DNA of 64,000 bases from Prinia subflava (taxonomy: Eukaryota; Chordata; Aves; Passeriformes; Cisticolidae). Made by a program: the position numbers and the translations under genes. Positions 15,001 to 26,905 of the stretch are shown here, piece after piece. Each line of letters begins with the position of its first letter. Positions within the stretch are counted from its first letter, which is position 1. The notes beneath the pieces were generated by a model, which made no database searches, was not told the origin of the DNA, and saw only the letters and a program-made list of their open reading frames with translations. The stretch lies in NCBI RefSeq assembly GCF_021018805.1, contig NC_086251.1:42850767-42914766 (forward strand). Reading direction: 5' to 3'.

Positions 15001-16000
15001 TCAGAAATTTCAGATTGCTCATACTGTATCTGAGGGTGTTATTTAAACATTAGCATCATCCATAATGTACAAGTGGAGTGATATTAATATGTTGGCTTTT
15101 AATGGCATTTAGCATGGGTGGGAGTGAGAGAATGAGTTTGTTTCCCATAGCAGGATTTTGAGCTGCCACCATTAAAAAGACAGCTGGGTTCACAGGGCCT
15201 GCTATGTAATAGCATGATAATGATTATTCTGACAAACTGTATTGTCAGATGGCTGTTACTTTGGGTGTCTAGAAGATTATACCTTTCCAGGACAGCTGAC
15301 AAGTTCTCATAGCAAATAAACGGTACAGTGTAGTGACTATTTCTCATTTTCCAGTAAATCCTCCCAGTTGTTTCCCTGACTCTGTGTGATATCTCTGTTA
15401 GCTCACAAGGACAAATCCTGGTGTTATCACTGAGGCTGGTCCTGTCCTGTTGCAGGTGGGAGCTCCTTGCCTGAGTGCTCAGCAAGGCTGCAGGAAGGCA
15501 CATCAGGAAGCACGGGTACAATGTTGTCACTGTGATCCAGGTGGTGGTCTGAATTAATTCTCCTACTGACATAGCTTAATTTCCTTTACAATATAGGCTT
15601 TAGGGCTGTAAAAGACCCATGGGTCACTGATCCCAAGTTATTGCTACTACAAGTCGCTGTATCATTTAATTCCTTTCAATAATAATGCTATTTTGTCTCT
15701 TAACTCATTGAATTTCTTTCTTCTACTGCATTTTGAAAAGCTGTTATGGAACCCAAATCCTGTAAAGAGGAGGCACAGTTTCTAATTGGCATCCCATGGT
15801 GTGCTTTTAGCCCATGTACTGCCATTTCTTTTGGGACCAGTGTTATCTTCTAGCTTAACTTTTCTTCCTCTCTCCCACGTCTCTTCATTCTAGGGAAATT
15901 TATGGATAGGAAAAGCACAGCTATTTAGCCTTCCTTTTGCTAGTTAAATATTTAGGTGGAACATAAGACCTTCTGTTGTACAGTAGTTTCTGATTTTCAC
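9001..16000. other. Non-coding stretch, no gene recognised
   Basis: Sequence of varying composition. It is moderately GC-rich at about 9400-9650, AT-rich at about 10,380-10,620, and has a G-run with one C (13,523-13,535). The longest open frame is 157 codons on the minus strand at 15,099-15,572; it is cysteine-, threonine- and serine-rich without domain structure and I do not recognise it. I see no transposon ends. Confidence 0.55.
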
Positions 16001-19000
16001 AACACCCACTCTTTCCCTAAGCATGGGTAGAAATTGCTATGCCTTGAAAACCAAAAGACTTGTTTTGTAGGGGAATTTAGATTGCCATACTTGAGGTGCG
16101 GACTAGTATTAAATAACACTTCAGAAAAATATTCACAACTTTCCAGCCACAATCTCCCTCTCTTTCTAACTGTGTAGCATTACTATGTAAATGCTGGGAG
16201 GTTGCATTTAATGTTATCGCCTTTTTGCCCTTTATTTTTTATTTGTTTGGTTCCTTTGGTTTTGTTTAGTTTAGTTTAATTTCTCTTTTGCAGTTCTAAT
16301 ATTTAAAGTATCCATAATTGACAGTAATGGCACAGATGGAGGCTGAATTACATCTTAAAGGTTGCTATTGTCTGGCTGCAGAGAGGTTTCTGTAAAATTG
16401 GGTTAACAGGACACCATCACACAACCTGCTTGTATTTTGACAGCTGTTTTCTTCTAAAGCAAAGAGGTAAAATTGGGGTTTTTTTCTTCTCTTCTAATGA
16501 AAGTTTAACATTTGCACCACAATTTTTGAAAAAGGTTTCAGGGATACACTAAAGCCATCACAGGAACTGTGCCACTGACTGTGCCTGTGATTTTTTTGCA
16601 GCCAGCTTTAGTGTTTTCAGAGCATTGGGAGAGAAGAAAGAATTGCATAAGGAAATAAACCATGTAACATATTTCACTTTGGATTTACATTTGTTGATGT
16701 CTCAAGCTGAACAGGTGTTTATCCTTTGCAGTGACTGTATCCTCAGCCCAAGAGTTGGACTTAGTTTTTTGCTGCTACCCTATTATAAGTAGAACAACTG
16801 GAAGATTTTCATTAAAATAGAATGAATTCAGATTTACACTGAGATCATTGGTGTCTTAGAGCTAATTCTCCTGCTTCCTAAACCAATATAAATAAAGATT
16901 TTACATAACTGTAGGCACAGTGAAGAAAGAACACAATTTCCACTGTACTGTGTTCAGGTCTGAGGCAAAAGTGTCACAGTTCAGTGGTGTACCATTTCAA
17001 AATTAATAGAAGTCTCAAAAGTTATAGCTGGTAACAGTTGTAGCTCCCACTCCCACCCAAGAAAAGAAATGACAACAGAAAATAGAACTACAAAATCCAA
17101 AATATGTCATAAGCAACCATACTTAATTTTTTGTCTTCATGTCTGTCAATTCTGCTTTGCCTTGCAGTCACTGAGTGTTCTATGATGAAATTCCAGTGTT
17201 CATATGGAGAAAGTATTTTTTAAAGTTACAGACCTGGACTTCTAACCTTAGCAAGAGGCCTCTCATGCCTTGGTGTTTAAATAAAGTGGTGGATTGTCAG
17301 CGTGCAGTTGTCTGAGTGCTGTGAAAATTGATGAGTTTGAGATGGCAAAAACTGAAGAATATTAAATATGGACAAAGACAGTCAGCTGCCCCTACTATAT
17401 TGATAATAAAATGTTAATGCTGCCAAGTGTTCTGACTTATCATCCCACCACCCAGTGAAGTTATTTAAATCCAGACTCAACTTCTCTACTTGAGTTGAAA
17501 ATAAAACAAGGGCTAAAAGTTGTACAGTAGGCCATTCAAGATGTCTTATATTCCATGCTGTAAATGGCTACAGAAATTACTTCCTCATCACAGTAAAATG
17601 TCTCACAGAACTGTAAAAATTTCTCACACATGATAAGCTCATCTTGCAATGAAAAGTTAAGAGATTGACATAAATACACAATTACAGCAACTCATAGATT
17701 TATTCTTTTAACTTCTTCTTAGAAATGGGCACTGGCTTTGAGAGGAATGAGTGAGGACTAGGTTACAGACAAGTGACAACTGAGTAAAAATTGAAACAGA
17801 ATAGTAAAGTCTTCCCTCTATTACTTTCTAATTACTACTTGTCTCCTACACTGCTCTTTTTTTCTGCTCAAAGCAAAGACCAGGATTTGAAGTCAAGTAC
17901 ATCATCTTAAATAAAAGCAGAAAGCTTAAATCCAGGATCAGCTTGAATTCTGGTTGACAAATTCAAAGCATTTGGGTGACAGGCACTTTCTTTCCCTGCC
18001 ATTAGCCATTGATCCTGGATATAACAAATATTATAGAATTTCTCCCTGCTTTCTGTTTTTCTCCACTTGTGCTGTCTGAAATTCTTTGAAATTACTCCTT
18101 TGAAGAGTTGCTGCACAATTCCTCTCAGCTGTACCAGGTTTTCATAAGTTGCTCCTTCCCATATTGAAGCTGCTCAGTAAGGCATTTTATGTCCCCGATG
18201 TCACAGCCTGTGTAGGGGAAGTAGAAAGGCTTTTTTATGATGGAATCCTCCTATCTGTTGCACCATGGGCTCAAAATGACACACTGGCATCCTTCCTGCT
18301 GCTTTTTGCCAATCACTTTTTGAAGTAGATCATAAAAAGGTTCCAGTGTTTTCATCTGCTGTTGTTGCTTTTGGGCCAGGCACGGGGGTTAAGGTCAGGC
18401 TAATCACACTGCTCTGGAGGTCTGCTTTAGGCACCTCCTGACTTGTAATCCTTTGCTGCTTCCTAACTAGGCTGAATGCTAGTTTTAGATGCCTGAAGCT
18501 TCCTTTTAGGCAGTCCACTGTGGTATCTCTGTTGAACACCTCTGTGCCATGACTGTATGGCATGCAGGTCCCCAAGACCTCAGTGGGATTTCATCGCAGC
18601 AAAAAGCAATCTGTAGCTGATCAGTGGTATCTGTCTCTGTTGCTTATTTACAGATAAAGTAGGTCAGATTGTATCAAGGATTGCTTCCACTCAGAAAAGC
18701 AAAAGTCCAAGGCTTGCTGCCTTGGGGTTTTGAAGTTCATAACACAGGTCAGGGACTGTCACCTGGTCACAGTCAGGTAATCATCTACTTATCCCAGAGG
18801 TTCCTGAACACTGTGACAGATAGCAGCTGCCAGCTCCTTCAGACTTTGCAGAGAAATCTTTGTTTTTCCACTGCTCTGAGTGCTGCAGCCAAGCCCAGAG
18901 TTTCAAGGGGTCTTATGCTGACAAACATGTTACTGATACTCTTGTAACAGCATTATTCATAGTCCTGTCATCCCGATGAATTTAGAAAGAGTATTAAGAT

Positions 19001-22000
19001 TTTGTATCAGCATGAGTCACCTCACTCAAATTTGGTCATCGCTGGAACCAGATGCGGTAACAAATTAGCAGTGCACAGGAGCACTACACTTCAGTATAGG
19101 GCACTGAATGGAAGGTAGTGAGAGAGGATGTTCCTGCATGGATGAAAAGGAAATGTCAGCACTACCCTGGAAAAGGGGAGATGAGCAGTGCTGATCTTTT
19201 CAGGACTTTCCATGTGTCTCTCTGTCATCTAGAAAGCTGTTATCACCTTGATCTTTTCTGGCCTCAAAAAGCACCTCTGAGTCTCATCCCTAGCAGACAC
19301 ATCCATCTGCACAAAATTTGAGTAAATTCTTTTGGAAAAAGATCTAACTTCTTGACTATTCAAAGTCAAGACTTGACTTCCCATTTGCAGTCACTAACAA
19401 ATGTTTTCAGTCAATCACCCACTCACAGTCCCAGTAGGAAGATGGGATTCAGACACAATAGACTGCCTGGTGGGAAACAGATCAGTCAGCACAGCTGCCT
19501 TTTTTCATTCTTTTCGTTTTTCTACTGACTTACCTTTCCTCACTGAGAGAAGGAGAAGGAAGAAACCTACACAGCAGAAAAAGTGCAAAGACAGTTTTTT
19601 TTCTTTTCTGGCCAGTTTTAAGGAAAGGAGCAAAGGCATGAAGGATTGCATCACTTTGGGAATGCAAAAAGATTTGCCCCACTCTGACGTTACCTTATAC
19701 TGCACCAAAGGGGGAAAGGTAAGGACTGGGAAAGGTGTGGTTAATTTAAAAACTCACTTTCCCCAAGGTTTCTGTAGAGTTATTCAAGCTTATAAGCAGT
19801 AGTTACATGGGAAAGATATTGTTGTATAGCTGCTCTAGACCTATGGTCAGATTTTTCACAAATGAGAAAATATACAAAGAGAAATAGGCAGCCATAAAGA
19901 GATGAGCATATGCTGCAGGGTAATGTATGTGGAGTTACTGACACAAAGAGAGACGATGTGTAGGTATGAAAACAGCTACCTGACAAAGGCAGGAAGAAGA
20001 TACTTGGAAGATGAACAGTCCTTTCCCATCTAGGCAGCCCATTTTTGCCACTCTGTTGCATTATTGTGACTATGGCTGCTCTGACTAGAATGGACACATC
20101 TCAGAATCTTCTGAGATCCCCTGATGGCATAAGAAATGAATTCTTCCTTTATTTGAAGTTTGTTTCTTTCCACAGTGAATATTTTCCAAAATTGTAGTGA
20201 GGCAGAGGCTCCAGGCCACCAACACAAGTAAATTAAAATATTTTAATATGTGTAACCTAACTACATGCTTATCTTTCTCTGAACAGGATATAGGTCATAA
20301 CAATTTTTTTGTCTGATATGCCCCCAGCCAGAGAGCAGTTGAGAAGAACAATATATGGTCAGTCAAAGAGCTGAAATATTTTCTGTAGGTGCATTTCATG
20401 TTTTAGCTGATCTGCAAGGAAAGAGCTAGTTTTGAACTCTGGCAGAGCTGCTGGGTTGGTTAGGACACTGTGTCATTTAGGTAATGGGTCAGCTCTAAAA
20501 ATTTCTAGGTCTCAAGCATTTTTTGAACTGATGATTTGAAAAAGTTTTGTAATCATTCATGAACTAAATCATATAGCTATGTGCTTGGTACATCAGCAAT
20601 TTGTCTATTTTATGCAGAAGATAGCTGATTTTCAAAGGTACTGGCCATTTCTCTATTTTCTCGTTCATCAAAAGTTTTTATATTTGTTTATCACACAAAT
20701 TAACTTTCTGCTTCTAGATAACAAATCTTTGACTCTGTTCTCTTTGCACATCCCTTAAATGTAACTTAGAAACAAGATAATTCCACCTGAAAATACCTGG
20801 TATTTTATCCAATCCACCCTTACATGTGTTTAGGATTATGAGAAATAGATGCATCCATATATATTCAACAACAATCCACAGCTTCACCAGCATCACCTAT
20901 TCAGGAAGCAGAACCTGTAGTGGTCCCTATGCTGTACATCTGTGGGAGTGCAGATGGGATCACAGGAATGTAACAGGACCAACTTTTTTTCCTTTACTGT
21001 GAGTTTTATGCTTTTGAATTACAGAGAGACATACTGGGCATGTGGGGGGCACCAGTAACCTCAGAGTGTGCAATGGACTTTCCACCTTGGCAGCAACAGT
21101 TAATGCCTGAAGGTAGATGGACAGTGAATGTAAACTTTCATAGAGTATTTAAACTGCGGGGAATTGAGTTAGAAAGTCTTGGTCTAGGAATCAAGGAGGA
21201 GTGCACCATACTAGAAAAAAGTAATTTTGATGTTCAAACAAAAGTAGCGGTGGAACTCAAGGCTAAGGTGAGCTTTGTGTCCAGGGCTAGAGACTGGGCA
21301 GGGACTCAACAGCAAGGATGGTGCAAGGCTAAGGTATCAGGAAGATTTGAAACAGCAGAATGGCTTGATAGAATTAAGACAGGAATTACCAGGTACTGGC
21401 AGGCGGGTCAGCATTCACGTGCATTCTCAGAGCCTTAATGGCAGGCTCAGATTGGAGCATTACAACACAGTTGTAAGGGCAAGGTAACCTTGCAATGCAA
21501 GAAATAATGGTGAGTATTAAGGGGATAAAAGCTGTAGGGGCCATGTTGGAGGGGAAGACTGAGAGGAAAACCAAAAGATGCTGTGAATAAGTTGCAGCAT
21601 CCATCTCTAGTATTGCCATATTGCTTATATGCCCTGTGACTTTCTATTGCTAGCCCTATCCAGCTATAATTTGAGAAAAGCTTTTCACCTACAAAACCCC
21701 CCAATTCCTCTCCATCCTTTTAAAATTGAAAAAGGTAGGAGAAAACTATTCTGGGAGGAAAGGCAGTACTTGGTGAAAACCACAGCCTGCCTTCCCCATC
21801 TCAGCATCAGTCTCAAAATGCTGATTTCCCTGCACTTGCTTTCCTTTGAACTTGACTTTGCCTATAAACTGTTCTGGCAGTAGCTCTGTTTGTTGCACGG
21901 CCCTCCTGGACTTACTGGCTGTTTGTCTTTGCAGAGAGACAGCTCTTCTCTCAGTGATGATGGGTGTCAAATTAAAGGATGGTTACATCTTTGTCGTGCT

Positions 22001-22990
22001 GGGAGTTCTGTAAGAAGTCAGTCACAAGTCTCTGAAGGTACTATAAAGAGGCAGTCAGTTACCTGGAAAAATAGATGGATGCCCAAATACTGTTGTTGTC
22101 ATTAGAGTTTTCTGTTTTACTCACACTCTAACCTTTCAGGCATTTAATTTTTATTTACCTGCTGTAGTACAATGCCAACAGTATTACAAAAGAAGGAAGG
22201 TGGGTGGAGAAGGTTGGCTGCTCAGAAATCAATTCCTTAGCATTCTAATTTCTTAATATCCAAAAGTGAATTTGGAACAAATTTTAGGCAAAACCAAAAC
22301 TCAATGCATCTTTGAAATAATGAAAATACTAACTGGAATATCCTTATTTTCAGTCGTGCTAATAAAACTCCACTGGAGATGCGAATTTGTGCACTCTCCT
22401 CTCTAAAAAAACATTCTGAGTGTAAAGACCAAGAAAGGAAAATAATTCATAGGGTGATCAAAAGGTTATGAAAAGGAGGAAAGGGTGGCAAAAAAAAAAG
22501 GAAAATTAAGGTAGTGCTAAAGAGGAGAAACTTCCTGCTGCTGAGATTCAGCACACTGGGGAGTGCAAAAGGCTAAATGCATGGTTTCTCGTGTTGGTGC
22601 TATAGATTTGGGATTTTTGCTGCTTCCATTTGTACTGCTAATTATTTGAATCCTAAAAAATAAAGCAGGACAAAGCACTAGGAAATGCACTAAATAATTA
22701 AAATGTTCTGAATTTCTATCATCTGTTTCACTTGAGAGCTTTCAAGTGCTTCCTCAGAAAATTACTTCATAAACATCATGGCTTTCCTGACAGAATTGTA
22801 TTCTGTCTTAGTAATAGATCAGCTAAGATACTAGCAGAAGTGAGACAACCTTGCACTGGGAGAGAGTTATAATAAATGAATAATGGTGAAGTAAATGCCT
22901 ATGATATTTTTTGTATACCTTGTTCGCAAGAATAGGCAAGTAAAAATTCAAGAAAAACTTGCTGTTGTCACCAGTTGCCTCTTTTCCCTT
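16001..22990. other. Non-coding stretch, no firm gene
   Basis: Mostly AT-rich unique sequence. Open frames at 19,401-19,802 (plus, 133 codons) and 21,040-21,438 (plus, 132 codons) are longer than average for the window but show no known domain. A 6-bp-arm inverted repeat (CTCAGA / TCTGAG) lies near 20,100-20,115. Sequence at about 16,310-16,650 looks like unique, possibly constrained intron, but only by composition. Confidence 0.5.
21040..21438 (+). other. Unrecognised open frame with donor-like sites
   Basis: An ATG-initiated frame of 132 codons, rich in Lys, Glu, Gln and Trp, in sequence slightly richer in GC than its surroundings. It contains the repeated word AAGGCTAAGGT twice, near 21,260 and 21,327, each continuing like a splice donor (AAG|GTGAG and AAG|GTATC). 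No signal peptide, membrane segment or known domain is visible and I do not recognise the protein. The default explanation is chance; a lncRNA exon or lineage-specific coding exon is the alternative. Confidence 0.12.
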
Positions 22991-23002
22991 TGGTGGAGAT
23001 TT

Positions 23003-23132
23003 GGTTTGGTTTTGGTTTTTGGTTTTGTGAGTTCTTTAGTGGTGTTTGGTTTTGGGTTTTGGTTTTGTGAGTTCTTTAGTGGTGTTTGGTTTTGGGTTTT
23101 GGTTTTGTGAGTTCTTTAGTGGTGTTTGGTTT
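23003..23132. repeat. 40-bp minisatellite, G/T-rich
   Basis: A head-to-tail array with an exact 40-bp period. Copies at 23,021-23,060 and 23,061-23,100 are identical, and a third runs perfectly for 32 bases to 23,132 before diverging. A degenerate 18-base partial copy precedes them from about 23,003. The unit starts GGTTTTGTGAGTTCTTTAGT and ends in GGTTTTGGG-type sequence. A GGTT microsatellite-like tail follows at about 23,168-23,182. One frame stays open through the array and gives a Phe/Val/Gly/Trp-rich string, but 40 is not divisible by 3, so this is a base-composition effect and not a gene. Confidence 0.93.
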
Positions 23133-23190
23133 GAGGGGAACTTGCGGGGGATGGGGTTTGGGGGTTTGTTGGTTGGTTGGTTTCTTGGAA

Positions 23191-26100
23191 TTTTGTTACT
23201 GAATTTAGCTTTCTACATAACATGTAAACATTGTTCTCTCTGCAGTCCCAGGTTCTTTTTCTGTGAATAACACTATTAAATACTGATAGGGTAGTACTGG
23301 CCTAAATCTGTTAAATAAAGGAATTAATAGGAGTTTCATGGGTTTTAGTCCATTAAAGAAAGATATTTTGTCAATCTATACCTTACTTAGTTTTACATAT
23401 TAAATCACATTGCAGAGAATGAAAGAAAAAAAATACAGACCTTACTTATTATGACAGTACAGAAATAGGCTAATCCTTCTTCAACAAAGAGAATGACCTC
23501 AGAAGAAGTAGATAAACAATGTCTTCATAGTTAAGCTGGCTTTTTAATGATAAAAATTGATTTTAGACTTCTTCATTATTTCTAATATATAGGGACGAAA
23601 TAAAGGCCCTCCTGTTTGTAAGAGAAATGTAGAACATGCCTTAACCTCTTGTATGATTAGCAGGCTTCCCTAGATGAAAATAACAGTGGAAAGATGTGTG
23701 TTTTCTATTAGAAACTGCAAATTTCTGTGCTCTTTTCTCTGCTTCATCTCTGTGTCAGCACAAACTTCTCATCATATTGTATTGGATGAGTCTGGGTCAG
23801 CCAGCACTCTGTCACACAGTCTGTGCCACCCTAGCCAAGTTTGGCGAGATTGCATTCCATTGATTTGTCTATTTGGCACACTATTTAGGGAAAAGAGAGT
23901 GGATTTTTGTTGTCTTTACTGCAAGGGTCTGCCACAGTGGGCCAATCCCTTGCTTGTTCATTTAGGCACTGGTTCTCAAACGTGAGTCTGATTCTGAGTG
24001 AATGGTACCATGGGTCAGAAACACTGGGTTAGGATTGTGATGCTGTATTCCCTTCTTATCACCATATTTCCATTTGATTATTTACCACAATAGTGAAAGA
24101 GCTCTTTTTATCTGTTTTTCACTGTGGAGAAGTGTGCTTATCAATTACATGTCATCCCCTCAGTTTTACTTTTGCTAAGACAGTCCACAATTAAAATAGC
24201 AAGTCTTCTTAGGATTTTATCTGTGAAACTGTCCATAAGGAAATTTAAAAAACAGATGGTCAAAACCCTGGATGCAAATACCTGAATTCCCTAGCAGTAG
24301 TTTTTTTAATCAACCGAATCAGTATTTCTCTGCTCGGCTCTGTACAGAAGTAAAGCAGCAGCCTCAAGTCCTTTGCATTTGGCCAGATCATTGTAAATTC
24401 TTTCCAAAAATTGTGGTGTTGATCTTGCCATATTACCCCAAATTCTAGCTTGGGTATGCAGTATCTTGCTACAGAAGATGCTACTGAACAAAAAATTAAA
24501 CAAACAAACAAACAGAAAAGAAAAAGAAAATGAAAAAACAAGCCAAATGCAATTCAATTTGAATTTATTTTAATATATTTACTCAGGGTTAACAAGTCAT
24601 TAAGCATCAAATTGCTGACTCTTAATGAATCCCTGATGGTGAAAATGAGCTGCCTACAACTGTACAGTAAAATAACAACAATAGCTTGGCAGAAGGCTAT
24701 AATAAAAATCAAGTAAATGCTATTGAATATTTGGTGTGTGGATGCCAAACTAGTTTTGAGAAGTACTTCCATTTATTTAGTTCAGTAGGTTCATTTACTG
24801 TATGGCTCTCTATGACTGGTTTTGCTTTCAGGAAAAGTATTAAATCTGATTTTGGCTTTTAGTCGAATTTGAGGGGACAGATCCTGTATATAAATATATT
24901 AATTGTTAGGCTAATTGCCTTGTTAAGTAAGACAATTACTCCTGACAATTTATCAGTGCCCAGTCTGATAAGTTTAACAAGTAGGAGGAAGGAGTAGCTA
25001 AAACAATTGTGTGGTTAAGTACACAAAGACGTGTAGCTTATAAGTTCTAAATAATGAATTGATAAAGGACCAGTGAGACAAAAACACACCTACCAAAACA
25101 GAATTTAAGGGCTTGCATTAGTGTTTGCTGCGCTATCAACTTGCTCCTGTGGGTGTATTCTACAAGTATTTTTACCTTTGCCATTATTCCTTTGTAGACC
25201 AACAGCATCTATACATTCCAGGAGGGCTAATGGGCCTCTGTAAGATGTCCATTTCCCTCACGATGGCAATTCCCCGTTGCAGGTGGGTTGGATTTGCTCA
25301 GCTTTCTGATGCTTGCTGGCAGAAGGACAAGGCTGTCTCTCAGGGGGTGACACTCATCCAGGGGTCAGACACGAGGGCGGGCTGTTCTCATACCTGCACA
25401 GGCTGCACGGCGGTGACACGACCCCTCCCTCAGCTCTCCTCCTCACACCTCTGCATTTCTGTCTGCTAACCTGCTGGGCACTCGGTAGGCAGAGGGATAA
25501 AAGACAAGTGGCCTGAGGTTAGGCACTACAAGAGAGCTGAAAGAGAGGTGTGCCCAACACTGAAGCATGAACAAAAGTCCAGCTTCTTCAGTATTTTTCT
25601 TAGAAGAACAGTCTGTGATAGACTTGCCATCTACCATTCTCATGGAAAAGCTGATTTTCTAAATCCTGACCATGAATACGTTGGCTGTTACTGTATGTCC
25701 AGCAGAGACCTTGTTGCCTAATGAGCAAAAGGATAAACCTTGTACTCTGCCCAGAAAACTCTGGCAACATCAGAAAAAAGAATGCTTAGCTGGTAAGCTG
25801 GTGGATTTTTTTCCTCATTTAGAAGCAGCCTATAGGTTTCTAAGTGTGGTTTCAATGGAAGATGGAGAGAATTGCTGTTTGATCTAGTTATTTTTTTGTG
25901 ACAAGGAGCTATTGTTTTGGGAATTTTATTTTATATATGGAAAAACTAAAATTTTCCATTCTGCAACCTCTCTTATTTTGCTTCCTTCTTAAGAAGGCTA
26001 TCTTGGCTCCAGTGGATTGTCAGCTGCTAACATAACACTTCTTTGTATAGAAAGAATTACTGGTCTAATGTAAAATGAGTTTCCTGGCACATCATCAGTA

Positions 26101-26329
26101 TAAAAATCTTAAAGGAGGAAAAGCAAAAATGTGGCCTCATTTTTTTGGTTGTCTTCTTAGTATATTGATTGTTTTGCAGCATTAGCATCCTCCACAGAGG
26201 GGAAGGTCAATACCATTATAACTCCCACTGCTCTCACCCACTCTTTAAAATTGAATTCAGGGTATTATTGAAATAAGAAGAGCATGTGCACACAATTATT
26301 TTTTTCACTTTTCAAGTTACATTGAACAA
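23191..26329. other. Non-coding stretch, no gene recognised
   Basis: AT-rich unique sequence. A GC-richer patch lies at about 25,260-25,500. The interval about 24,890-25,075 is AT-rich with TAATTG and CAATTA words and could be regulatory, though nothing proves it. A 13-base match to a generic hAT terminal sequence near 23,966 has no partner. No coding exon was recognised. Confidence 0.5.
24488..24540. repeat. A-rich / (CAAA)n simple repeat
   Basis: An A-run followed by four tandem CAAA units and then AAAAG-type units. This is low-complexity DNA. The adjoining minus-strand open frame (24,260-24,541) begins inside it and owes its Phe-rich start to the repeat. Confidence 0.85.
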
Positions 26330-26760
26330 TGGACACCTGGCATATCAGCCATCAAACAGAAAATTAACTGTACTAATAGCAGTGCAGATTCAATGCTGAT
26401 TTAATTCTGACTTCAGAAGTTAATCATCTCCAGCACGATGGATGGTTATTTAATGAGAAGGATTCATGAGTTCTAGAAACCACAATACAAACTAACAAAT
26501 CAAATCTGATGCCATCACCTCCTTACTGAATCACTATCTCGGCACCGCAGAACAGCTGGACAGCTTCACTGCTCAATACAGCCAGGAAGTGGGGATTGCA
26601 GCAGCAATCAAACTTCAAGCTGCAAGGCATCTGAATATGCAGTTCTGAGCTAAACTTGCACACAAATAATTAATGAAGTAATAGCAGAAACCAAACCATA
26701 TGAACCTTTCTCAGAAATAATTACTAACTGGTATTTTTTCCATGTTCATAGATCATTATC
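26330..26760. promoter_or_regulatory. Candidate conserved non-coding element
   Basis: About 430 bp of balanced, non-repetitive sequence with closely spaced transcription-factor-like words: GATTTAATT, GTTAATCATCT, GGTTATTTAATGAG, CAATCAAACTT and AATAATTAATGAAG. CpGs (CACGATGG, CTCGGCACCGCAG) are kept inside an otherwise CpG-poor region. All frames carry stops, and no LINE, LTR or DNA-transposon motif is visible. The call rests on texture alone; it may be neutral intron. Confidence 0.28.
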
Positions 26761-26817
26761 AAATGCCAGTGGGTTTTTTAGAGACAATATTAATGGAAAA
26801 GTTTGAAGAGATGTTGG

Positions 26818-26905
26818 GATTTTGGTTTGAGTTAGGTTTTTTTTCTCATTTGTGGGTTTGCTTGGTTGGGTTTTTTTCCTGTGGATTTGGTCTTTTGTTT
26901 TGACA
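26818..26905. repeat. G/T-rich low-complexity tract
   Basis: A strand-asymmetric run of G and T made of words such as TTTGGTTTGAG, GGGTTTGCTTGG and TTGGGTTTTTTT. It resembles the tracts at about 23,000 and 31,413 and, on the opposite strand, 56,206. Confidence 0.8.

Noticed and set aside
15099..15572. 157-codon minus-strand open frame as a gene
   Set aside because: No domain, no recognisable family, and composition like other chance frames. No splice or promoter context was seen.
19401..19802. 133-codon plus-strand open frame as a gene
   Set aside because: Not recognised; a basic low-complexity middle and an overlapping opposite-strand frame suggest chance.
22895..23270. Phe/Gly/Trp-rich repeat protein at the minisatellite
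   Set aside because: The 40-bp unit is not a multiple of three; the peptide pattern is a composition artefact in two frames.
23966..23980. hAT-like terminal word CACTGGTTCTCAAAC
   Set aside because: A 13-base match without a partner terminus, target duplication or transposase remains nearby.
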